Source of the DNA: Linnemannia hyalina
Lineage: Eukaryota > Mortierellomycota > Mortierellomycetes > Mortierellales > Mortierellaceae
Length of the DNA stretch: 64,000 nt
Assembly: GCA_019671135.1 (NCBI GenBank)
Contig: JAHRHY010000007.1
Span: 1,116,001 to 1,180,000, forward strand
Reading direction: 5' to 3'
The position numbers and the translations under genes are program-made. Below, piece after piece: positions 47,847-57,283 of this stretch. Below the pieces are notes generated by a model that saw only the letters and a list, made by a program, of their open reading frames with translations, made no database searches and was not told the DNA's origin. Positions within the stretch are counted from its first letter, which is position 1. Every line of letters begins with the position of its first letter.

Positions 47847-48672
47847 ATGAAGTTACCTTTCTCACTCGTATCTTTGAGCACTCTTGCGAGTGGACTGTTG
47901 ATGATGGCCACATCGCCAGCTTCCGTCCAGGCTTCTGGATTCTACGAATCGCTCGACAACCACGACAACTTTATCGTCGCCCACGGATGGGGGCCCGAAC
48001 GCTGGGGTAAGCCTTTTGCTCTTCATTTCCCCATTGAACTTGCAAGGAATAATGAGCATTGTTACTAACCAACTCTTACATCAAAACAATGACACTCCCT
48101 TTGAAGGTTGCTCGTTTACACGCACACAAGTACACGCGTCAGGCGGCGGGACAAAGATCACAATAGGCAAAGACTCTGACCTCAAACCCTTTTCCTGTGG
48201 TGAACTAATCCACAAACGCCATAACCTCGGCTACGGCCGCTACTCAATTGACATGATCGCCTCCAACACCGTCGGCCAAGTCACCTCCTTCTTCCTTATC
48301 GCCAACGAGGTCTCTGAAATCGACATCGAACTGACCGGACTCAACAACAAAGTTGGATGGATGAACGTCTGGCATGATCATAAACAGAACCCGGTCGCCA
48401 TCAATCTACCCTTTGATGCCTCGAAGGGTTGGCACAACTATGCGTTCGAATGGCTTCCGAACCGTATTGTTTGGTTTGTCGATGGAAAGGTGGTTCTGAA
48501 CCGAACAGATGTTATGACGGCCAGGCCGGAGGATGCGAATTATAAGCTGGCGGTTAATTCGTGGACCCAGGTGCAGAAGGAGGTGAATATTGACTGGGCG
48601 GGCAAGTTTCGGTACCCGGAGGATGGGTCCATTCCGTCGGCGCAGTTCAAGAACATGAAGTATTCTCCGTGA
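47847..48672 (+). CDS. Secreted GH16 family glucan hydrolase/transglycosylase (copy A)
   Basis: Two exons, 47847-48006 and 48107-48672, phase 1, 241 residues. A signal peptide (about 1-30, MKLPFSLVSLSTLASGLLMM) is followed by a GH16 beta-jelly-roll domain with the catalytic motif SEIDIELTG (ExDxE, about residue 124). FSCGELIHKR, GYGRYSIDMIAS and WHNYAFEWLPNRIVWFVDGK are typical of the family. Such enzymes cut or rejoin beta-glucan or chitin-glucan chains in the cell wall. The frame stops at TGA (48670-48672) but remains open for 117 further codons after it (listed separately). Tandem paralog of the gene at 49757. Exact linkage specificity cannot be told from sequence. Confidence 0.92.
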
Positions 48673-49026
48673 CTCATAACACCCGATGGCGAGGAGAGCT
48701 TTGATGACCCGTTGGAGAGCTCGCCCGACCCCGCCGTGGGTGACAATAACAACAACAACAACAACAACACCAACAACACCAACAACAACAACACCAACAA
48801 CAATAACAACAATAACAACAACAACAACACCGACAACAATAACAACAACAACAACAACAACACCAACAACGCGAATCAGCAGGATGGAAACAGTAACATG
48901 AACACCAACCATGACGGTGGCACGAAGGATGGGCAGCGTTCGGGTGCGGATGATACCAAGGCTCTATTTACTCAAGGGTTCACAGCTATCATCGCCGTCG
49001 CCCTCACCTTCACCATCCTCTTTTAA
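48673..49026 (+). other. In-frame readthrough extension with GPI-like tail after GH16 copy A
   Basis: In the same frame as the GH16 coding sequence and directly after its TGA there are 117 sense codons up to a TAA at 49024-49026. They encode an acidic start (TPDGEESFDDPLESSPDPAV), a long Asn/Thr linker, and a C-terminus with a small-residue site (RSGADD) followed by FTQGFTAIIAVALTFTILF. This is the classic layout of a GPI-anchored wall enzyme: catalytic domain, low-complexity linker, hydrophobic tail. Whether it is translated by readthrough, is the remnant of a longer ancestor, or reflects a sequencing error is open. Confidence 0.6.
48745..48870. repeat. AAC-rich microsatellite encoding Asn/Thr
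   Basis: Imperfect AAC/AAT/ACC trinucleotide repeats, in frame with the GH16 copy A extension as an Asn/Thr linker. Confidence 0.9.
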
Positions 49027-49756
49027 AAGATTTACTTTGTACGAAAGAATAATAATATTCAATATTGAAATGATAAGCTGTTATTGAATGCGCGTTTCTT
49101 TTGCGTGTGGTTGAGGAGGAACTCTGATGAGAACTACCAAGGCGGGACAATGAAAACGCGAGATACTAAGAAAAAAAACAAATGGCGATACTATAAAAGA
49201 CGCGCCATTGACAAGAGCTCACCTACAATACAAGCATATCGAAATTGGGCAAATCGATCACACGTTGTTCAGGCTCGAAAAAAAAAGGCTGAGGCGCAGG
49301 GGGAGGGCCTAGAGATCCCAGATATTTTTTTTCAAGAAGGAAGCACACGAACGAAGGTTTTCACAGACAGGTCCTTGGCCATCGGAGGACAAAAAAGTAC
49401 TCAAAGAACGCGCTCAAGGCCCTTAGCCATTAGCAGGCCAGCCCAGACTTCATGAACGGGGAGCCAGTCTATAAGGGTCAACAACAACAAGAATAACAAC
49501 AGCATAGCGGAGGGTAGCCGCCACCACGTTCAATATCGATGTTGATTGCCTAGAAACAAAGTTATATTAACTTCGGGTAGCCAATGAAGAGCCGCGAGGT
49601 ACCCTTGAGTTAAGGTGCCTGAATGGTGCGTTTTCTGTCGGAGTAATTGTTTTTGATTAATAAAAGTGTCAAGTCTGCTAATTGCTTGCTTCCCTCCTCT
49701 TCTTCTTCACTTCTTCACTTCTCCTCCTCAACCCCCCTCCTCCACCATCAAACAAA
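49027..49756. other. Intergenic between the two GH16 genes
   Basis: 730 bases. An open frame at 49084-49455 is Lys/Arg-rich with no recognisable domain and spans homopolymers. A TATAAAAG element near 49192 lies far (about 560 bases) from the next start. No gene is called. Confidence 0.4.
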
Positions 49757-50596
49757 ATGAAGTCCATTTCCACTCTGTCCCTGGCACTCCTCACTACCCT
49801 CGCTCTCAGCACCATCCACCCAATAACCGCCGCCGCACTCCCTCACCCTCTCAACTCATCCTCCAACAACGACAACACAACAATCTCAACCGCCGCCACC
49901 GCATCCCGTGCAGGCTTCTTCGAGTCCCTCCAATCCCCCTCCTCCTCCACCACCACCGGCAGCCACGCAACCTCAGCCTCAAACCCCCTCATCAAAAACT
50001 TCATAATCCCCAACGAAACCGGCCCCTCCAGTTGGAGCTGCAGCTACATGACCCAATCCATCACCTCAACCTCCCAGGGGACCTCAATCGCCATCGGCAA
50101 GAAATCTCACAGAAAACAATTCTCTTGCGGAGAGCTCATCTCGCGCGAGACAAACCTCAACTATGGCCGCTACTCGGTCGACATGATCTCGACAAATACA
50201 AAGGGCCACGTCTCGGGCTTCTTCCTCATCGCCCCAAATGGCGCCTCAGAGATCGATATCGAGTTGACGGGTCTGAACTCAACAGTCGGGTGGATGAATG
50301 TCTGGAAGAATGGGGCCCAACATCCTATCAAGATCCCGCTGGGCTTTGATGCGTCCAAGGGTTGGCACACTTATACTATCGAGTGGAGGAAGGAGTATTT
50401 GGCTTGGTATGTCGACAACAAGCTGGTCTACAAACGATCCGATGTCGCTACACTGGACCCGCGCAAGAACTTGTACAAGCTGGCTTTGAACTCTTGGACA
50501 AACCAGGGCAATGACCAGTGGGCTGGTCGCTTCTCGTTGCCCTCTGGAGGAAAGGAGGTGAAGACCCAGTTCCGCAACCTTCGTTACAATCCTTAG
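49757..50596 (+). CDS. Secreted GH16 family glucan hydrolase/transglycosylase (copy B)
   Basis: Intronless, 279 residues. A signal peptide (MKSISTLSLALLTTLALSTI, cut near 27-30) is followed by a Ser/Asn/Thr-rich spacer, then a GH16 domain with SEIDIELTG (about residue 165), FSCGELISRE, NYGRYSVDMIS and WHTYTIEWRKEYLAWYVDNK. The protein ends LRYNP with no linker or hydrophobic tail, so it should be soluble and secreted. It is a clear paralog of copy A but has lost or never had the intron. The frame is open upstream to 49682, but the ATG at 49757 gives the proper signal peptide. Confidence 0.93.
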   Translation: MKSISTLSLALLTTLALSTIHPITAAALPHPLNSSSNNDNTTISTAATASRAGFFESLQSPSSSTTTGSHATSASNPLIKNFIIPNETGPSSWSCSYMTQSITSTSQGTSIAIGKKSHRKQFSCGELISRETNLNYGRYSVDMISTNTKGHVSGFFLIAPNGASEIDIELTGLNSTVGWMNVWKNGAQHPIKIPLGFDASKGWHTYTIEWRKEYLAWYVDNKLVYKRSDVATLDPRKNLYKLALNSWTNQGNDQWAGRFSLPSGGKEVKTQFRNLRYNP

Positions 50597-51059
50597 AAAA
50601 TCCTGCATTATGTACTGTACCTATTTGTCACCTTTGTAAATATAGTTTTTGTTTTTTTATTGGACTTTTGTTTCTTTAGCAAAAGAGCAAGAGAGGGTCA
50701 TGAATGAAATGAATGGGATAGTAAAAGCACAAGAGAAGTAATAACGCGTCTGAGAGAATAAGAAAGGAAGAAAAAGAACAATGAGCGTACAAGGAAACAA
50801 TACTAATGAAAAATGATGAAAGACGTAAAAAACAGCAATAGAAAAAATATGAAAATGAGCGAGGAGCTACGAAAGTGCGAGGAGAGGAGTGGAGGGATAG
50901 GGATATAATGGTTTGATATGTACAAAAACAGGCAAGTCGATAGTGACCCAAGAAAAAGAAATAGCAGACAATACGACGCAATGGTTTGTTTGATGCAATA
51001 GGAGGACAATCGAAGCCGGAATACTCCCATTAACATCCTGGCGCAGCAGGACACCACGT
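50597..51059. other. Convergent intergenic region
   Basis: About 460 bases between convergent stops of GH16 copy B and the Sts1/Cut8 gene. A/G-rich, no gene seen. Confidence 0.4.
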
Positions 51060-52765
51060 CTATCGTCTAGTGTGAAATCCAAGGCCGGCATTGCGTCCAA
51101 GTGCCTGTGGCTGCTGCTGCGACTGTTGATGTTGTTGCTGCAGCTGCTGTGAATGGTGTTGACCCTGATATGGGGATCCTGCCCCGTCCGAAGAGTTGTT
51201 GCCATTACTACCATTGTTGGTGTGGTTGCTGCCGTTGCTTCCGTGGTTGTGATTTGAAGTTACGCCGCCGTAGCTTGGGCGTGGACTTCCAGAAGATAAT
51301 GCGCTCGAGAAGCTGGGCGCGGGTGTGTGAATGCCAATGATCCATCCCAGCTTGGTCTTGAACTCTTCAATTGCAGAAGAAAACATGCCCTGAGATGTGT
51401 TGTTGTGTTGCTCCAAGCTAATAAAATCAATCGAAACAATCAATATTGGTTAGTAAAAAGGTGTTTTCGTTCACCACTAACAAAGTTTGACATATGCATG
51501 TGGTCCATAACCCCACAAGCATGATCATTGTGCTTACTTTTTGGCCCATTCCTGGACAGTCATCTGGCCATAGATCTTGCCCTCCTCCAGTTTGCTGCTG
51601 GCATCCTGAATGGCCTTGATCCAGAAGTCTGCAAGGGACTTGTACAGGTTCGATTTGTGCTCGTTGTTGGCGGGGTTGTCCCAATTTGGCAGGCGGTGGC
51701 AGAACTCTGTAGCGATATGAAGGAACGAGAACGATGTGGTCGGAAACTCTGGAGGCGATGTGAAATGGTTGGTATAGTCCACGAGATTCTCCTACAATGC
51801 AAGATCAAAAAGAACACAGGGGTTAGAAACAACGGTTATGTTTGCGTAAGGGTGTGTTCGTTGTGACAACCATTGTTTGCTTCGTGGTGAGGCGGACTAC
51901 TTTTTTTTTTCTTCCTGTTTAGCTCACAATTAGCATTTTGGTTTGTCTGGCTGCGTAAGCTAAGATTGCGTAGTCCCTCTACCCTTCCACCCCCATATCC
52001 ATTATATCCATCATGCATGAGCACAAATGCACACTCCAAAAGAAACACATGAAGGGCATTAATTACTCTGCTTTAACTTACGATAAGCTCGTCCAAGGCA
52101 GGCTTAACTCTGTTGAACGAATAGTCATCGTGGCTGGGGCCCCACTTTGTGTAGGGGAAGGACTCCTGCATCTTTGTCTCAAGTGCGGCAAGGTAGGGTT
52201 GCACAGAGCCAATGGTGGGACGGGGGACAAGGTTGCTAATGTCCTCTGCGAGAGACGGGTGACTATCGACGAGGGTGTTGACAAGGTTTATCAACTGTGC
52301 ATTGGTAAGAGTACCTAAGTAGCAAAGCAAACATGTTAAAACAAAAGGTGAAAAGAGATGGCGTAAGTCGGACAATTCACCTGAAAACCCGCAGCATTCA
52401 AAATAAAAAAAGAAAAGAAAGGCGGAGATCCCACTTCACTCCAGTGAGTGCATTGCTCCTGTTGCTCGTTTGGAGTGTGTGTGTGTGTGTAAAAGGAACA
52501 CGTTTCGAGTCGCACGGAGGAAGGGCAAAGGGAATACCACAGGGCTAAAAAAAGCTAGAAAAAGAAACTCATGGACCTTACCAATCAACTTTGAGACAGT
52601 CTTTTGCTTCGAGACCCGTTGAATGGTGGTACGGACGCGCTTGACTTTAGCCTGATCGTTGTTGCTGTCGCTGTTGTTCTCGGAGGGCGATGGAGGACCA
52701 GACGAAGGCATGGGGCTGTCGATGTCCTCGCTCGGTTTGCGTTTAAGCGTCGCTGGTGAATCCAT
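51060..52765 (-). CDS. Sts1/Cut8 tether for nuclear proteasomes
   Basis: Four exons, 52765-52582, 52314-52082, 51791-51538 and 51417-51060, in frame, 342 residues. The N-terminus (MDSPATLKRKPSEDIDSP) is Ser/Pro/Lys-rich with a likely nuclear localisation signal (KVKRVRTTIQR). The Cut8 core follows: LTNAQLINLVNTLVDSHPSL, GPSHDDYSFNRVKPALDELI, FSFLHIATEFCHRLPNWDNP and SNLYKSLADFWIKAI. In yeasts this protein anchors 26S proteasomes at the nuclear envelope and is itself short-lived. The C-terminal tail is rich in Asn, His, Gln and Ser and ends GFHTRR. The start was chosen at the first true ATG in frame. Confidence 0.92.
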
Positions 52766-53208
52766 ATGCAAGAAAGGTTCGAATGGGCAAGAGCGAGAGA
52801 GGGAGAGAGAGGGGGGGGAGAGAGGGGGGGAGAGAGGAGGAGGAAACGAGTAGGACAGGATAGGAGAGGAGAGGGTACGGTAAGGTAGAGGTCAGGACAA
52901 GAGAGAAGGAAAGAAGACAAAAAATAAGCGTTGGGTTAATGTGGATGCTTGCGTTGTGTTTGTGCTTGATATATGTATTGGAGGGAATAAAGGGGAGCTT
53001 GTACACCCCATCAACAAAAAAGCTTACAGCGAGGAGTGTCCATGGTGTGGTGAGGGTTACCGAGGTGGCGGTGGTGATGGTGGAGGGGCAGACGAGGCTG
53101 GGCAAGGGAGCCGTTGAACTGGTGCGGGTGTTGGAACGCGGAGGGCGAGTGTGCGTGCGGGATTGCAAAGCATGGACTGTCACCCATTGAGGAGGAGAGG
53201 AAAGGGTT

Positions 53209-53254
53209 AGAGGAGAGAGGAGAGAGGAGAGAGGAGAGAGGAGAGAGGAGAGAG
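53209..53254. repeat. GAGAGGA heptamer tandem repeat
   Basis: About six 7-base units of AGGAGAG in a purine tract upstream of the Sts1/Cut8 gene. Confidence 0.85.
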
Positions 53255-54094
53255 TAGAGAGAGAAAGAGTGACGAGAGAGAAAGAGTGAAGAGATAGAAG
53301 AGAGAAGAAAGAGAAGAGAGAAGAAAGGGAAGAGGGAGAACAAAGGGAAAGGAGGAGGAAGGGAGGCTTGCGTGTGTGTGAGTGTGTAAGTGTATAAGTA
53401 AAGGAGTGCGTGTGTGTGTGAGTGCGTGTGTGTGAGAGTGTGATGAGTGAATAAAGGCAAAGGGGGAAAAGGTTGGCGAGGCAAAAGATGAGAAGAGAGA
53501 AGGAAGACAAACGAAAAAAAACGACTGGAAGGGTTATGGGTGGTGGTTGGATGGATGGATGGGTAGCTTGTGCGATCGATTTGTCATTCCATCATGTGAT
53601 GTAATCAAGTCTTCCCGCGTCTCAAAGTTCAAGCATTAACCTCTTCTCCGGTGACGACTACCGGATCGGAGTTGGGACAGGAGTTGGCCTGTGCGCCCGT
53701 CAAATTTTCGTGTGCATAGGAAAAGATAGCAGAACCGTGGTGCAAAGGTACATGCAGTCTATGTCTATCCATCCGATCCTGGTTGGTTCTTGTATCTTGG
53801 AGGAAAAAGAGAAAAAGACAACGGTGTTCTTCCATTGTTCGATCCCCTCCTTGGAGGCTTGGACAATCAGTCTGTTGTCATGCCCTCGTTCTTTCTCTCG
53901 TTCTCTTTCTAGCCCTTTTCGAGATCGTAAGAAAAAAAGGAGGGGTGGGTGACAGCAGATTCTGTTTGCACTCGACAAAAATGCCTGCACTTTTGGTCAT
54001 GCAAGTGGGGTGGGGTATGGGCGGTATGTAGGTGTATGTAAATGTATGCACACGACTTTCTTTTTTTGGTTACTTCTCTGCAAAACGATGGACA

Positions 54095-54102
54095 TATAAA
54101 AG
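54095..54102 (+). promoter_or_regulatory. TATA box-like element upstream of CotH gene
   Basis: TATAAAAG about 330 bases before the CotH start codon, followed by a CT-rich leader. Confidence 0.35.
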
Positions 54103-54425
54103 TATGGAGATAACAACTCCAAGGTCAAAAGAGAATTCTCTTCAGACCACCTCATCTTTCGCTCATTCAGACACTTCTTGGTGCATACCACCTTGCCATT
54201 CATAGTTCAGACATTCCCCACTTTCTCTTTTCTTATATATGTTATCCATTCTCGCCCTTCTTTTTCCTTTTCTTCTTCTACTCTCTCACCTCTCCCCTCA
54301 CGCTTGTCTTTGTTATCATACTACACCATCTCTCTCTTCCTCACTCCACGACGTTCTTCTTACCACTCTCACACCCATTCACTCAATATCCAATTTCTAT
54401 ACCCTTTACTACGTGAAACTACACA

Positions 54426-56560
54426 ATGGTTCGCCTCCTTCTCGGATTGACAGCCTGCGCCGCCATGGCTATGGCCGATGGTAAGAACGAAAAGAACCAA
54501 AACATTTGACTGTCGTCCTTTCCTTTCAGAGGAGATACTCAATCTGCCTTGGCGACTAACCCCGTATTTTTCTCCCTTCCATTTACCTACAGTGACATTC
54601 AATGTTGTCGGTCTGCGCGAAGATGCCGGAGACTCGTTCGGTGTCATGGTTAACGGCAAGCTCACAAAACTCACCACCACCGAGGACACTTACCCTCTCT
54701 GGTCCGCCAACGTCGCTGACGTTGATGCACCCCTAACCTACAAGTATGTCCAGCTGGAGAAGAACGGTAAAGTTGGCAAGAAAGAAAAGGAGGAGCGCAA
54801 TTTGCCCCAAGGTGCCATCCATACCCCCAACGAGTTCTTTGATCGCTCGCATACCCTCCACAACCTGCCTCCCCTTCCTCAGGTCTATGATAACAAGCTG
54901 GAGCAGAACTCGCCCTTCTTCAGAGAAGGGTTTATCGGAAACATCTTCGTCGAGGGCGATCCTGCCAAGATCAAGTACCTTAATAAGGGTGGTGGTGACT
55001 TCCACCCCGACCCTATCAAAGTTCAGGTCCAGTACATTGGGTAAGTTCTTGCTATTGATACTATGTAGTACAGCAATCATGCAAACAGCAGCAAGAAAAA
55101 CTATCACCTACGCGACGCTCCTTTTTAATCGCTTTTTTTATTTTCTACTGCCACTCCTCAGCGCGAATGAAAACGTTAAGATTAGCAATGTCACTTTCAA
55201 CCTCTCCGGCGCGTCTGCTCGCGAGTACGCCAAGCTCGCGTACCAGCTCAAGTTCCCCAAGAAGAATCGCCTCCTCGATCTCGCCACGCTCAAGCTCCGC
55301 AGCGAAGAGACCGATGCCACCATGATGCGCGAGAAGCTCTACGTCGACATCCTCAATTCCCTCGGTGTCCCCGCCCAGCAAGCTACTTATGTCCGCCTCT
55401 TCCTCAACAACCAACCCATCGGTCTCTATGTTGCCATGGAAGAGATGAAGAAGCACTGGATCAAGAAAGTCCTCCACCCCAACGTCAAGAAGGTCAAGGC
55501 TGGTGCTCTCTGGAAGATGAACTCTTGCTGCGGATTCGAAGGCAACCTTGAGTGGCTTGGACCCACCACCAAGAGCTACGTGGTGGAGGATATCTACAAG
55601 AACATTCTGCCCGGAAAGAACCCCAAAGACGACCAGATGGCTGACTTGATTACCTTTATGAAAGATCTCAAGGACTTTGATCCCAAGAAAGTCAAGGACC
55701 CCATTGCCTACTGGGAGGAGAGAATGGACCTAGAAGTTTTCTTGAAGAGCATGGCGATGGAGCACCTTGCTGGAACCTGGGATGGCTACTGGAAGTCTGG
55801 CTCGAATTACCAGATCTACCACGACCCCATCACCAACAAGTGGATTTGGCTCCCTACTGACTTTGACGACACCTTTGGAACATCCTTCGACGGCAAGATC
55901 GAGTCCTACCGCGCGATCCCCAAAAAGAACGAGGAAGGATTCGAGTCCCCACTGGCCCAGAAGTTGATCATCGAGACCCCTCTGATCAACGCCAGGTTTG
56001 AGCAGATCCTCAAGGACACCATCAACACTGTCTTCAAGCCCGAGGCCCTTGGCCCTCGTATCGAGGGTTACAAGAAGATGATCCAGGAGGATGTCGCCTG
56101 GGACCGTGCCCAGCCCCGAGTCTCTAAGGGCAAGAGCGAGAAGTTCACTATTGAGGACTTGCATAGGGGTCTCAAGACGGGTGCCAAGGGCAACTGGGGT
56201 TTGATGAACTGGATTGAGAAGCGCACAGATGAGGTCCAGAAGAGTCTCAAGTTCAAGGTCCAGGCCGGTACTGCCAGCAAGGTTGCCCTCCACAAGATGA
56301 CCACGCTCAGCTCTCCCTTTGGCATCGTTGCTGCCAAGCAGGCGACTACGGTTTCCCAGGTTGGAGTACCCGGTACAGGAGATGACGTTAAGGATGGCGC
56401 CCCTGCCGACGCTGTTCCCATGAAGGATGATTCCTCTACGACCTTATCAACCAACGGTGTTGCTCAGAAGTCTACCAAGACCGCCAGCGCTGCCCAGTCC
56501 TTGAAGAGCCAATGGACTGTTCTCGGAGCCGTAGCCGCCGCCGTCTTTTTTGCCCTCTAA
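54426..56560 (+). CDS. CotH-family surface protein with GPI-like C-terminus
   Basis: Three exons, 54426-54480, 54593-55040 and 55162-56560, in frame, 633 residues. A short signal peptide (MVRLLLGLTACAAMAMAD) and the N-terminal CotH region (VTFNVVGLREDAGDSFGVMV) are followed by the CotH kinase-like core. Marks are FPKKNRLLDLATLKLRS, EETDATMMREKLYVDILNSL, YVRLFLNNQPIGLYVAMEEM and the metal-binding-like WLPTDFDDTFG (about residue 400). The end is Ser/Thr-rich with a hydrophobic tail (WTVLGAVAAAVFFAL), a likely GPI-anchor signal. Bacterial CotH phosphorylates spore-coat proteins; surface CotH proteins of Mucorales act in host-cell contact. The function in this organism is unknown, and a free-living role is possible. 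Confidence 0.92.
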
Positions 56561-57283
56561 AAAACTTAGTGAACAACAATAACAAAACCATAGAAATAAT
56601 CCTACCACCAGTCGTTTCAGACACCTGTAATTAAATTCTTCCGTTGTGGCAATACTACACTATCCTTTTGTCTTTATTTTCAGCTTCCTTGTTCAATGGT
56701 GCAACCACGATCAAAACACATTTGAACGCCCAAGTCGGCAACAAGAAATAAAGCGATGAGAAGAAAGAAAAGAAGACGACAAAAAATCAATGTTTTCTCC
56801 TACAGGCATCCGTGAAAAGAACATAAAAAGGGGGAAAAGATAAGGAAAAAAGGCGCGGTCAGGAAAGAGCAAGGAACGATTCCAGATTCTAACACGGATG
56901 TGCGCGATGTTTGTGTTCCTACCAGCCTGAATGGCAATCAATCGATAATACTCTTCCCTCCGCGTCCTTTACTCCGTGCTATGTACATCTTGGTATCACA
57001 CAGATAGTTGGCTGTTTGTGTTAATCGACGTCTTCGTCGTTGGCAGGCATCCTTTCTCACTCTCCCTTCCCTCTTTCTTTCTTCTCTTTTTTTTACGCCC
57101 GGCCTTGGCCTTGTTCGTCCCCTCTATCTCTCCCTCCATCTTGTCTTCTCTCCTTCGTTTGCTTTTCTTACCCACCACCATCCCCTCGCTCTCACCGCCA
57201 CCATTCATTTCACTCCCTCCTCCTTTGTCAACTCGCATATCTGACTCCTCAGCCCATCTCCAATCGATATCCTCACATATCCT
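56561..57283. other. Intergenic; CT-rich leader of next gene
   Basis: About 720 bases: CotH 3' region, then (57040-57280) an almost purely pyrimidine plus strand before the DUF202 gene start. No gene seen. Confidence 0.45.

Larger units (their letters stand above)
52766..54425. other. Divergent intergenic region, GA/GT-rich
   Basis: About 1.66 kb between Sts1/Cut8 (leftward) and CotH (rightward). It contains G-rich purine tracts near 52800-52850, a GAGAGGA repeat and GT-rich runs (53370-53445). The minus strand around 53629-53895 has a coding-like stretch listed as an observation. The right end (54230-54420) is CT-rich, before the CotH start. Confidence 0.5.

Noticed and set aside
48406..48912. 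Minus-strand Val/Leu-rich frames across the GH16 tail
   Set aside because: Poly-Val and poly-Leu arise from reading the AAC repeats backwards.
49084..49455. 123-codon plus-strand frame between the GH16 genes
   Set aside because: Lys/Arg-rich because of A-runs, no domain, and it spans probable promoter sequence.
52780..52800. Second box B-like sequence (GGTTCGAATGG)
   Set aside because: It lies just upstream of the Sts1/Cut8 start and lacks any tRNA fold.
52743..53510. 255-codon minus-strand frame upstream of Sts1/Cut8
   Set aside because: Made of Ser/Leu/His/Thr runs from GA- and GT-repeats; no domain and no splice logic.
53830..53860. tRNA box B-like sequence (GTTCGATCC)
   Set aside because: No complementary T-stem, no A box and no cloverleaf around it; it lies in a coding-like stretch of the other strand.
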